Below, piece after piece: positions 51,050 through 63,000 of a DNA stretch of 64,000 bases; the first letter of the stretch is position 1, and every line of letters begins with the position of its first letter. Source of the DNA: Trematomus loennbergii (Eukaryota > Chordata > Actinopteri > Perciformes > Nototheniidae); the NCBI GenBank assembly GCA_012861695.1, contig JAAOOA010000027.1, positions 17,174,380 through 17,238,379 of the forward strand. The letters run 5' to 3'. Below the pieces are notes generated by a model. It ran no database searches and was not told the origin of the DNA. It was given only the letters and a program-made list of their open reading frames with translations. The position numbers and the translations under genes were made by a program.

Positions 51050-51308
51050 GGCAGTGTCCATACAATATGGTCTATTGCCTGCGTGTGGTTGACTTGTGGA
51101 ATGATCTGCCAGAAAGCGTTGTCACATCTAAGACGGTTAACTGTCTCAAGTCCCGCCTCGACCATTCAAATATCACCTTCACTTTGGACTATGTGACTGT
51201 TGCCAGCATCCATAGTATATAAAGAACAGTGATCTACTTATTTATGAGCGACTAAAAGGCCTTAGGCCTATAACAGCCGTATCCTATTGATTGATTGATT
51301 GATTGAAT
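51050..51308 (+). mobile_element. LINE 3' end: degraded end of the reverse-transcriptase ORF plus (ATTG)n tail
   Basis: From 51085 the frame reads VVDLWNDLPESVVT, then SKTVNCLKSRLDH. This is the familiar LWN-LP...SV--FKSRL pattern at the C-terminus of L2/CR1-type LINE ORF2 proteins. A short 3'UTR ends in about five ATTG units, typical of L2-like tails. The rest of the element is missing. Confidence 0.7.
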
Positions 51309-52367
51309 ATGTGACGTATGAATACAAATTAGTCAAACAACTAAAAGGAATACTCGCATTTAAGGATTTTGTGCATTTTGAGGTTCATAATTTAAAAACA
51401 ATTATTACAGTCTTTACCTAAATATTTTTTGTGTGTAATGTGAATGATGTTTCCAGTAGCAACAATTCATCTATCTGACTCTGCTGTTCATCTCAGTTAC
51501 ATTATTATCTTTCAGCTCACTGTGTTGGTTTTACAGCCCATAATTATACTGATTTGGTTCAGTCTCACTATTATCACCATTTCCAGCAGCAGCAGTCAAT
51601 GAGAAAGCTCTGTTAAACCAACAGCACACAAACAGCTTGCTTTACCGCACCTAATGGCAGAGAAAGTGGTGGAGACCCAAACAGAGGTGAAAGGAAAGTC
51701 AACAATGGACTTGAATTCACCGGGTGGCCAGAAACATGACTCAAAATGAATGCTAACATTACCCTGTACAAACTAAATGTCCGAAAAATAGTCCTGCACA
51801 AGTAGCCAACCCAATTTAAGTTATCAGAATGTTTTCAGATCGTAATTTCCATCCAATAGTCATGATTTTCCCTCCACGAGTCAGAGTAGCATCCTTCCTT
51901 TTGTTTTCTCCTGTATGATCCTTACCACCTCACAACAGTCAGCTGCAGCCCTGTGGGGGGTGGAGTTAAATACAGCTGAAATGCTGATGGCCCCTCTCCT
52001 CGGGGCTCATGTGTCCTGAAGTAACCCATTAATCATGTTGCCATAGCAAGGGTGAGTGATGCTGGTAAGACAGAGAAAGGCCAGGCCTGAGAGCGACTCA
52101 GTCTGTCAGCTAAAGCCTTGCATAATGAGGGCTAATGGATGGGGGGGCATAGACATACCTGTCCAGTCTACTCACATTAGGATGAATAGAGAGCTGCTGG
52201 GCTATTCTTCTCTGTACTCTGTACTGTGTACTGTGTGTGGATGGAGAGTGTGTAGAGCATATATTAATCTAATTTTAGATTCTTCACCTCCTTACTGCAC
52301 TGATGTTATATACCAATGTTTTAGTGTTTCTATGGTTGCTAACAGTGCTTCTGTGTGTCTCTCTCAG
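51309..52367 (+). other. tex2 intron before the first coding exon
   Basis: No coding exon was seen. The end is a standard acceptor (CTGTGTGTCTCTCTCAG). The open frame across 52056-52439 merely overlaps the exon in another frame. Confidence 0.6.
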
Positions 52368-54070
52368 GCTGTGAGCCCTGTGCAGGCTGGTGATGAGCAG
52401 TCAGGGCAGCAGCAGCTGGGGAAATGGCCAGCATGCTGACACCCCTCCACCTCGCCACGCCCCTGGACCTAAGCTGCAGGTGCAGCGCTCCCTCTCTCGT
52501 GACACCATCACCATCCACTTCTCTGCTCTGGGGAAGGAGGAAGACGACGAGGAAGAGGAGCTCTATGGCGTACCTCTTGAATCTAAATCTGAGCTTGATG
52601 TTGAAGGGGCTGATGTTCCGTCTGTCCTCGAGGGCTTGGAGGCAAGTGAGAAGCTTCTGTTTGAATCTGCTGGAATGGAGACTTCCTCTGGAGCTGCTCT
52701 ACTTCCTGTTTCCTCCACCACCCTGTCTGCAGAGCCAGCAGAGCTTCCCCCACACACACCTTCTCCAGCTATGACTATTACCCCAACTGCCACACACCCC
52801 CACCTGAGCTCCACCCCCCCTGCCAGCTCATCCTGGCCCTCTGAACGACCCTCCGCCAACCTCCCATCCTCGGGCTCCTCCTCCCCTTCCAAGTCTGCAG
52901 CGATGTCCTCCTCCAAGCCTTTCCTCAGCCTGGTCAGGTCCTTGTCCAACGACGTTGAGTCTCGCGAGACTACTCCTCCACCTACAACTACACCATCGCA
53001 CGCCAGGCACCGTCACTTAATGAAATCTTTTGTCAAGTCTCTTTCCACGGACACTTCAAAGGCCGAACATCAGGAAGGGCCTCTTCAAGTGCAGCCATCC
53101 CAGCGGCCTCCACCTCGCAACATGCAGCTCTTCAAACAGTTCTCCCAGCCTCGCTTATGCTCCAGCCCCGTCGTTGTCACTAAAGCTGGTGGAGACTCCA
53201 AAACGGCTCCTTCTTCCCCCATAATGTCCCCAGATGGAAGATCTTTCTTCAAGGTCCAAGAGGTGGAGGCCAGGATCGAGGATACCAAGCGACGGCTTTC
53301 AGAGGTGATGTCCGACCCCCTGCAGCTCTTCAGTAAGATCATGGGGATGAGTCTGGTGGAGGAGCTGCAGGAAGTGCCGCTCATCGTGCCAAATCGCTGT
53401 CCTCCAGTGCGTCAGAGCTCAGCGGATCGACCACGGTCAATGGACACACGGAAGGGAACAACAACTATAGCATCAAGGAGGAGGAAGGGGCAGAAGAGGA
53501 AGAAACCCCCACAGGCAAGGGTGCGGATTCTGTTTTGTTCTCCTTCCCATCGCTGGCCGGCCCCAGCCCTCGCCCAGGCCTCCTCCTCCTCCACTTTCGC
53601 CAGGTCTCCCTCTCTCACTCTGGGACGCTGCTCCATGTCGGCACTGGTAGCCCGACAGGAAGACGAGGACTTCTGCGAACTGTACAGTGAAGACTTTGAG
53701 TTGTGTACCGATACAGAAACGCCAGAAGGGGATCGCCCAGGCTCCCGGCAGCCCCACCCCACCTGGTAGCACTGGGCTGTGTAGTGAACTTGACACAGAG
53801 GAGGAAGAGAAGGAGAAGGAGGAGTTGGAGACTTTGCCAGTGACTTGCCTCATCTTCCTTACACAGTTGGTGTACTGCTATATAATCCTTCCAGTGCCTC
53901 CATATGTATGTTCGGTGGTGCATGGGATAGTAGCTGGGTTCATGTTGGCCTTGCTGGTCCTCTGGCTGTCCTCTCCTCGAGGCTCGTCATCGGGGACGAG
54001 GAAAGGAAGGGGAAGGATGGATCATTGGAATGTTGCCCAGCTGGATATCAAAGAGCCAGGCACCTTCAAG
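52368..54070 (+). CDS. tex2: tex2 first coding exon (N-terminal region and membrane segments)
   Basis: The acceptor lies at 52366-52367, the ATG at 52393 and the donor AAG|GTGAGT at 54070/54071. Frame 1 reads from the ATG through SKPFLSLVRSLSNDVE, HRHLMKSFVKSLSTDTSK and EDTKRRLSEVMSDPLQLFSK. At a G run (53343-53346) the family match moves to a second frame: SLSSSASELS, then NNNYSIKEEE. It returns to frame 1 around a CCT tract near 53580 (RQEDEDFCELYSEDFEL), then passes to the third frame at a G run (53728-53731) for STGLCSELDTEEEE and the hydrophobic pair. Net change is +1, and the exon end is then in phase with the next exon. Confidence 0.88.
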
Positions 54071-57000
54071 GTGAGTAAAAGCATTGCTGAATTACTTTAA
54101 AATGTAAACTTGTTTGGATCTGTTGTCAAAAGACGGTAGCTTTTTCTGCAGGTGTCCTTGCTTCACTGCCTCTTACACTAGCATTAAGGTCTTACTCTGA
54201 TAGTGCTGCAACATTATCATTTGCATATGTAAGATGCATGCTTTGAGCCGATTTGCAGGTAGTCAAAGCTTTAATGCAAGCTTCCAAAAACAACTTGTTG
54301 AACATAGCTAACACTATGATCAAGTCTGATAGTGGAGATTAAAGACTAAGATGACTAGAAGTTGAGTTGATTCAGATTCATTACATGATTTGTTATTTCA
54401 GAGTTCTTTTTTGGGTTCTTTTATAAATGATTTGATTTGCAACCATTAGGCTAGATAAGAATAAAGACTTGATCCCCATTAAATCAACCTTTTTCCATTG
54501 AATCAGAGTGTGTTTATGTGTCTGTGTTATGTTATTAATAGCTATTAGACTGCATAGGCTATAATGCACAAGATGCCTAATTTTCCTTTACATTAATACA
54601 CTACATTTTAACAATTCATTAACATATGGAATAACTAGTGGCATTAGAATGTGCCACCGAATTAGGGCTTTTATGCCCAAAGTATTTCTCCGGGAGGGCC
54701 TGTACCCAGACCCTCGTGGCTTGTAACTTGTTGGCTCTTTCATATCCTTGGGGGAAGTCGTGATCAGAAGCTCAAAAAGAAAACTAGGATAAAGAGAGGA
54801 GAAGAAAATGTTCATGTCGAGGTGCTAGGCAGACTAGCAAATGCAACCTGCCGTATTTGGTTCGGTTTTAAGGAGGAAACCAGTTTATATAAAACTAGAA
54901 GACTTGGAGTGGGAGAGGATGAGGGTCCCTGTTTGAAAATGTAGTGTTGGCAAGAGTAGACTTATATTAGATTCAGCATTAAAGGTTTTACAATTGCAGT
55001 TGCTTGCATCTGTATGACAAAAAACATCCAAAGTGAGAACAGCAAACAGTGAGCTGAATGCAATATATCTGTGTTTGTTTTGATGACAAGCATAAGCTTA
55101 ACTGTAGTAAGTGCTTTTGTTTTGTACACTTTCCCACTAGCCAGGCACTGAATTATCCCCTGATGTTTCTATTGAATTGGCTTTGCTCTCAGAGCCTCCT
55201 TAGGGACTGATAAGGTGGGAGTTGGATGAGAATGAAACTCTATCCAGCCTCAGGGGGGACCAGCAGCAACATATTGGGCTTTAATTACACTTTTGAAAAC
55301 GTCTACAATATTTTCACTCTGTCCTCTGTTACCCTCAGTCACTGCTGAAGAGAAATGTATATGTAGTATTTTGAAGGATTATGTAAGCATGTGTTTGTGC
55401 CTTCAGTGGTACCAAGCTGTTGCACAGGAGAGCCTGATAGCTAGCGGGCACAGCTGTTCCAAGAAGAGGAGCTCAGCAGTTGTGCACACCATGATACACA
55501 CATTTCAACGATAGACCAAAGAGCACACAAGTGCAGGGCAGCAGCCGGGGACTCTTCATCTTTCTCTCCCCCCCAGGATCAACTCAGACTCAATGTTTCA
55601 GATTACCCACTTTACCTTTTGGTTGTGTGTTATGAACTATCTGGCACCACCTCTGAGTGACAATTTAGTTTTTAAATATACCGGCAGGTGATTTAATTAT
55701 TTTTTTGAAAAATACTGCAGGGAGAGTTGTTTATTGATGACAACAGTTGGCAGTCAAACGTGTTGTATCCCTACGCTTTATTTTAACAATAGAACCCCAC
55801 CAAAGATTGTGACATTAGGTTATTACAGATATATTTGTTATCTGCTTTCAATCTTGGCTCGTTATTAACAAGACTGGCAGAGGATGCCAGAAAATTATCT
55901 ATTACAAAACAAAAAAGACTTATCTTTACAAACCATTCATTCTCCAATTCAAATGTGTTAGTGTTGTCCGTTTATGAAAAAAACCTATTACAATTGTATG
56001 CCATCTTTTTTAACTCTCACCTATTCAATATCAGCCTAGAACGACAAGTATATTAAGATAAATTCACTGGTGGGAAGTACAAAACATGTTGAACGCCCAA
56101 CAGTTCAGTTTTCTTTCACTCAAATACTTGCCTGCCTTTCGCTTTCTTTTTTTTCGAAATATCCTCCTCAATAAACTTAATCATAATGAGATTGTTATAA
56201 GATGACTTAAACAACTTAAGCACAATAAACATCTGATGGAAGAATGTTCACACATAATATTTCAGTCCATGGGTTAGCATGCCAGCTGTAGAAAAAACAA
56301 TAGCAAAAACAATAAATATTTGTACAGTGTAAACACCACTATCAACTCACTAGTAACTATACAGAAATAGTGAGTAAATGTATACCCCGAAAGTCTTGGT
56401 GTTTTCATTTGAGTCTGATGTGTGTATATTTGCTGTAATGATAGATATAGAGTCTGTGTCAACTAAAACGTTTTCCCTCTTGACCCCCACTCCCAATCTC
56501 TCAGGGCTGGATGAATGAGATCCACTGCTACGACCCGGAGATGTACCACGCCACTTTGACCCACTCTGTTTACGTCCGTCTAGAGGGCTCTGTGCTGCGT
56601 CTCTCCAAACCCAACCGGAACATTTCCCGCCGTGCCACACACAACGAGCCTAAACCTGACGTCACTTACATCAGCCAGAAGATCTATGACCTGACGGACA
56701 GCAAGGTGGGTGTATGTGGGAAATTAAATAGAGACATGCTGACATTTCAGAACTGTGTATGTGTGAGGGAAGGAAATGAATTATATAGGTGTAACTGTAA
56801 GTGTGTGTGTGTGTTTGTTTTTCTCTGCTGGCTCCTCAGTTTATTTGTAACTTTGATGATAACCTTTACACACAGTGACATGAAGCACATGTCCCTTCAT
56901 ATTTGCCTTTGCCTGAGTGCATGCTCGCTAATAGGTCAAGTTCAGTGACACATCTACTCATTTTCAGTGTCACATAGTGTGTGTAAACAGGAAGGGAATA

Positions 57001-60000
57001 TCATAGGTCACTAACCCTGTACACACAAGTTTACCTCTTGTGTAGTAATGTGCTGACTCAATGTGTTGTGTATCCAAAGGCAGGACAGTTCAAAGACATC
57101 TCTTAGTATTGCAGCACAGGGGTCCTTGTAGCTCCCCTTATTGACTGTGTCTTTCTTGAATATAACATTTGTAGAACATTTTTGTTATAGGGTTTCATTC
57201 TGTCCATTAAAACATACTGTAACTCTAAATAATTCCAAATGCCAGCCACTGAACTAGCTTATTTCATCATTGACAAAATAAAGGTCATATTCCTTTATTG
57301 CTGGTCAAAGAGAAAATTAACATTGGGTTAAATAAAAATAACTACATAAGGGATGAGAAATGTGCACTTCTATTCCCGCCTGCATTGATTTTCATGTCCC
57401 CAGTCGCTACCACTCACACCTTACAGTTTGGCAAGTCTGTGCTTTACTACAGTCAGAATAACTGTTTCAATCACATATTTGTTGTCCTCATTAATGGTGG
57501 TATTCTATGCCCATAAAACAACAACAACACACTCCCTCCTCATCTTCATGCATTTGATTGAATATAAACTCTGTCTATGTGGCCCCAATAGATCAACTTG
57601 GTGCCCCAAAGCTTGGCTAGGAAGAGAGTTTGGAACAAGAAGTATCCCATTTGCATTGAGTTGGCTAAGCAGGAGGACTTCATGTCCAAGACCCAGGTAG
57701 AGAAGCCTGATGCTGGGGAGGAGAAACTAGCAACGCTGGGTGAGAAGCTCGAACGAAGTGAGTCAGAGTTGGCGTCGGGATCAGGCTCAACAGAGGAACC
57801 CAAAAAAACAACTTCTGCAGGCGGGGAACTGACAATCTACTTGTTTGGGAGGACGGGTCGGGAAAAAGAAGAGTGGTTCCGGAGATTTCTTCTAGCGTCC
57901 CGAATAAAGGCAGAGGGGAAAGGTGTCAGTCTGCCTGGCATCTGCAAGAGTGGTGAGTGAGATGTACAGTGTCACACACCAAGATGCAAAATAGCCATTG
58001 ACATTCTGTTTATCCGTCTGTGTTATCCTTTCCACACACATACTGTATTTGCACAGACACACATCACTTCCCCGAATTCACAATAGTTATTCTCTTGAGT
58101 ATTTAACTGCACAGCCATCAGATCTGTGCATAAGCTCCGGTTTAGGGACTGCCAATCCCCTCAACTGAGTGAACAGATGAGTGTGAATGGGTCAGCAGGA
58201 TTACATGCACAGAGAAGCAGCATATTATAGTATTGGTCTCCACTGTGCGATATAAGCCTGCAAGGATAAGGCCCAATTTAAAGGGAAACACTCGCACTGG
58301 GTGGGTCCAGTGATAAAGGAAGTGCAGGGTGAAGAGGATTACCGGAAAGATCATTTAAAGCCTGTTTGTGGATATTCATAGCAATTATGTTTTAAACTAC
58401 TATTTCACTGCTAATATGAGTCAGAGAGGATGCAGTGTGTCATATGGTGTAAAGCATGCTGATTCAGAGTGTTGCAGTATGCTGTGAGAAATACATTAAA
58501 CACAGATCCTCTCTCTCTCTCCCAGACCTTGAGCATGCATTATGTATGTGAAATACGATGCATTGATTTGAATCAAGGAAAAATGTTGTTGGTGATCAAA
58601 TGTATCCCCCCTTACTCACATCCTGCACCCTCTGTCCTCCACTTTTAGCCTTCTTGTCCCCGCACAGCCGCAGTAGCAGCCCCCAATTGGGTGGAGGCCT
58701 GGAGGCTGACAGCAGGAGCAGCAGCCGGGGAAGCCTGGAGGAGCTGTCGCAGCTCCGCCACAGAGACCCTCCTCTGCTCTCACCTGTGGCTCTACTGCAG
58801 GGATGAAGCAGAAGATGCTGTTGGACTATAATGTCTTCATGGCCAAATATGTCAACCCCCAGGCGCCACAGACAAGCCCAACTGCCACTGAGAGCCCTGG
58901 GCCCCCCCGAGAGCAGCCCCAAAACTACTAAAAAGGTATGAGACAGAACAATACATGAAAGGCTGAAAAGGGATAGACAACTTACCAGGCAAAGTGATCC
59001 AGATCTCCAGTCCTTTGGGACCCCATGGCCATTTGTTAGTGAAATAACATCAACTATGTCAGTTTTTTTGTCTGCATTTTTACTTGGAGGGTTCACTGTA
59101 GATTGTTGACAACTAGTAGCACTGCTGAGCAATGTTTGATTAGTGGGCTAATTTTGATTTGTAATGCTATTTTGACATTGATGTTGGAAGTCATAAAAAA
59201 TTACTTGGCAATGCAGGGGACACGGAAGAAGAATACAAGTACACGGACAGCGGATCTGCATCTAAATTCATTATAACGCCTCTATTCTGCATACATTTTG
59301 GATCAATTGTCAACAAACATGGCACGTCTTAGATCATGGATAACAATGCCATTGCCAACAGGTGTCATTCATATTTACAACGTGAGACATAGATATAGCT
59401 ACTAATTAGGCTGGGTTAAGGAAGCAGGAAGAGGCAGAAATAGGTGACCATTCAAATCGCTTTGTGATTTTGTTATCCGCTTTAGATATGTGATCAAACA
59501 GATCTTCAGTTTGTTTACAAGAAATCTCCAACAGAGTCAGATCTTAATTATTTGATTTCATATTGTGAATTTGTAGAGGGGGAGGTCAAAATGGGAAGCT
59601 TTTTCCATGAAAGTATATGGACATTGGATTGAACATACCTGTGTGTGTCCCTTAGACACGCAGGAGTTCAGAGGAACCTGCGGAGCCCGAGGCCTGGGTC
59701 AACGCTTTTGTGGGACGGATGTTCTGGGACTTCCTGGGAGAGAAATACTGGGCTGATGTAGTCTCCAAGAAGATCCAGATGAAGCTCAGTAAGATCAAGG
59801 TGGGTACTACAGTATTACTAACATGTCAGAAAAAAAAGAGTAACTTTATCTCATGACTTTTTTGTCTTGATGGTTAAGTCAAAACACAATTTTTTACTGT
59901 GTTTCAGCTGCCATACGTTATGAACGAGCTGACATTGACGGAGCTAGACATGGGCTTTTCCATTCCTAAGATCCTCAATGCCTCCAAACCCTCTGTGGAC

Positions 60001-63000
60001 CACCAAGGTAGGAATAGAAGCTACACTAGGTATGTCATGTTTTTCACACAGCGGTTGCTACAATTTTACCATCAATCTTTTTTTCTTTCCCTTCTATCCT
60101 CTATCCGTCATAATACCCAGGTTGTTTATCAGTTGTCCCGCTTGTCTTTCTGTCTAAATAGTAAGACATGCTTTTGTTTTTCTTTCCCCTCAATCCATCC
60201 ATCTTCTTCATCTCCCTCTCGTACCATTTGTCCATCTTCCCTAAGATTTGCTCTCCTTCTCTCTTGATGAAGACATTTCTCCACATCTCCTCTGGAGTCT
60301 AGCCTCTCCACGTGCCACGCTCTATTAAGCCACAGTGATTAAACTTCATGTCTTTGGTCCCCCTCATCCATTACTCAGGCTCTGACTCACCCTGCCTGCT
60401 GCTTGCATTTGGCCATAGCAAAGGGGTGGGTTGGACACACAGAGACTATACAGATATGTGAGGCAAATTAATTTCAAACGATTTTAGGCAGAGGAGGATA
60501 TTTGCTATTTTTTCCCCTAAATGTATATAGATGTAATGCGTAAGTTGCCATATTTGTATTCTTCTGTATAACTTTTGAATAGTCATAGTTTTCTCCAAAG
60601 ACGGTTTAGAGAAGGAGAAACACGTCTTATTTGATTTGAGTCTCAAGATATAAAAGCATTGAAAAGGTATTACATTCTTCGTTTCAGTTGAAGCAGCCAG
60701 TCATGAGTCATTCTGCTGTCAGCCACATTTCCACGGCTGAGTCTGCAATGCTCATTAATGTGTTCTGTCTGTACCAATACACCCACAGAAATATACTCAC
60801 AAAGCATAATCACTTTATCCCAGCCCATAATTAATCCTGGGGGACTGGCACCTCGCTGTAAATGTGTATGAACACAACAGGATGCTTTTGTTTGGATGGT
60901 AACATTCCCAATTTCATATCTTCTTGATATTTATTTTCTGTTGTTATGATGATAAAAAAGAGGTTGAGTGAGTGCTTCCTGACTACTTAAAGGTGGGGTA
61001 GGTATTTTGGAGAAACCAGCTCGAGTGCACTAGAATTTGAAAATACACAGCCGGAAAAAATCTGCCACTTCCTTATAGAGCCCCTCCTCCAACACACACG
61101 AACGCGCACATGACCAATGAGGGCAAGAGATAAGTTTGTGCACGGATGGAAAGCTGACAGGCAGGTAGGCCATCCAGTTATTTTAGCCTGGCCGGCTAAA
61201 ATGATTGGTCGTGCTTTTTACAGTACCACGGCTTCCACAGATGACATTTTTTTATGGATCTTTTGTCAAAGCACTTGATATTCATTGCTATCGGGATGTT
61301 AAGAGCATTCCATGGAATATAACAAAAAGTGTATCTCGAGCCGGTTTCTCAAACTTACCTACCCCACCTTTAATGTTGGGAGGACATGATTTGATTTACA
61401 ATGTTTATTCTGCACTCCAACAACTAATAAATGCACACAGGCTTGTGTAGAGCCCTGTATTATTTATATAATGTAATTCCAGGTTTTATTAAGGACATTG
61501 ATAATGTGACTTTATGACTGCTAGACTGTCAAAAAGATAGGACATAAATGGGTTGGGTGATATGTCACTGTGAGACTGTAATGCTCATTTTAAAGAAAAC
61601 CCAACTGTTGAATAAATAAAGGTTTAGGTGCAAAATGTTTTTCTGATCTAGTAGTCTTAGTGAAGGAGATATAATAAGGGTAACGTCATAATAATGGTAT
61701 AAATCAGAAGGGTTTATCATGGTGTGAGCATGAACATTTATATATTAAAATGTGTTTATAACATATTGCATTACATTGTTTATTTGTAGGAAACTGGTGT
61801 CAGCAGAACGATCATATTGTAAAGTCACTTTTATATTTTATGATAATAAGCAGTGAGCTAAAGAATTTTTTTTTGTATTTAGAAATTAAGTATTTATATA
61901 AATGCAGTAGCAATTTCTGTACAGGTTACATCATATATCAAAATATTTAATTATATTGGCATCGCATGTCATTCTTTTTTTACGGATTACGTTTTGGAAT
62001 TTTTTTTCTTTTATTTCAACTGAAAACAGGCACAGGGGAGAGAGAGAGTTAAGAAAAAGCGCTGATTGTCAAATGCATTGACGAGATGAAAAAAACAAAA
62101 TGTCATGACACTTCAGGAAAAGAAAAGGTTTCAATAGCTTAGAATCAAGGCTATATCTTTTATCATATAATATTGTTTTTGTTGGAATATATTTCTGAGT
62201 TCAGTGTAGAAACACCCCAAGCTCACTGGTTCAGGTACAGTATGTTTATTCCTCAAAATGAACTAGGCCCTCCAGACTCCCTCTAACTCCAGTGTGTCTT
62301 CTTCTACATGGAGTTATTACTGTCATTAAGCGTCTCTTTTGACGCTGCCTCCACACAGATACAAATCAATGAGCATTTTTTCGGGATTGGAAAATGAAGA
62401 GGAGGAAAGAGCGAAGCACTTATAGATAATAATATTCATCGAGCAAACAGCGAATAATCAAAATCTGAATAGTTATTCCGTCACCTCCTGAGAAGTGTAA
62501 TGTTTAAACAGGAAGTAGTCTGATAAGCCAATAACCAGCCCCCCCCCCCCCAGAGCTAACCTTTTCCTTGTTTGCTGGAGGTTGGGACTTCCTCCTGTCA
62601 GCTCTGCAGGGGACCTTGAAGCAATTAAACATAGGGCAGGAGCTTCTTGTTTATTCAAAGAAATGACATGAGTTGGGAATTGTAGTTGTTGCACTGGGGG
62701 GCATAAGGTAGCATTATTTATTTACATAATAAAATGTAATATGTCTGTGTGGTATCCCTCACTATCTGTCCAGGTCTGTGGTTCGATCTTGAGGTCTCGT
62801 ACACGGGGTCCTTCCTCATGACACTAGAAACCAAGATGAACCTGGCCCGTCTGGGGAAGGAGAGCGAGGGGCTCGGGGAGCAAGGAAAAGAGTGGTGAGG
62901 CTTTCAATAACATTCAGGGATGAAGATAATGAAGCTAAGTCTACATTTAGAATGTCTTATATATGTTTCAAATAGACTGCCACAGTGACGCGTCCTAAAA

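Noticed and set aside
52056..52439. 127-codon open frame overlapping the tex2 start
   Set aside because: It is in a different frame, reads across the strong acceptor at 52366 and encodes nothing recognisable.
53391..53769. Frame-1 continuation of the long tex2 open frame as the true C-terminal sequence
   Set aside because: The family match moves to other frames in parts of this stretch, and the conserved membrane segments and splice donor lie downstream in another frame. Stopping at 53769 would lose the PH and SMP regions.
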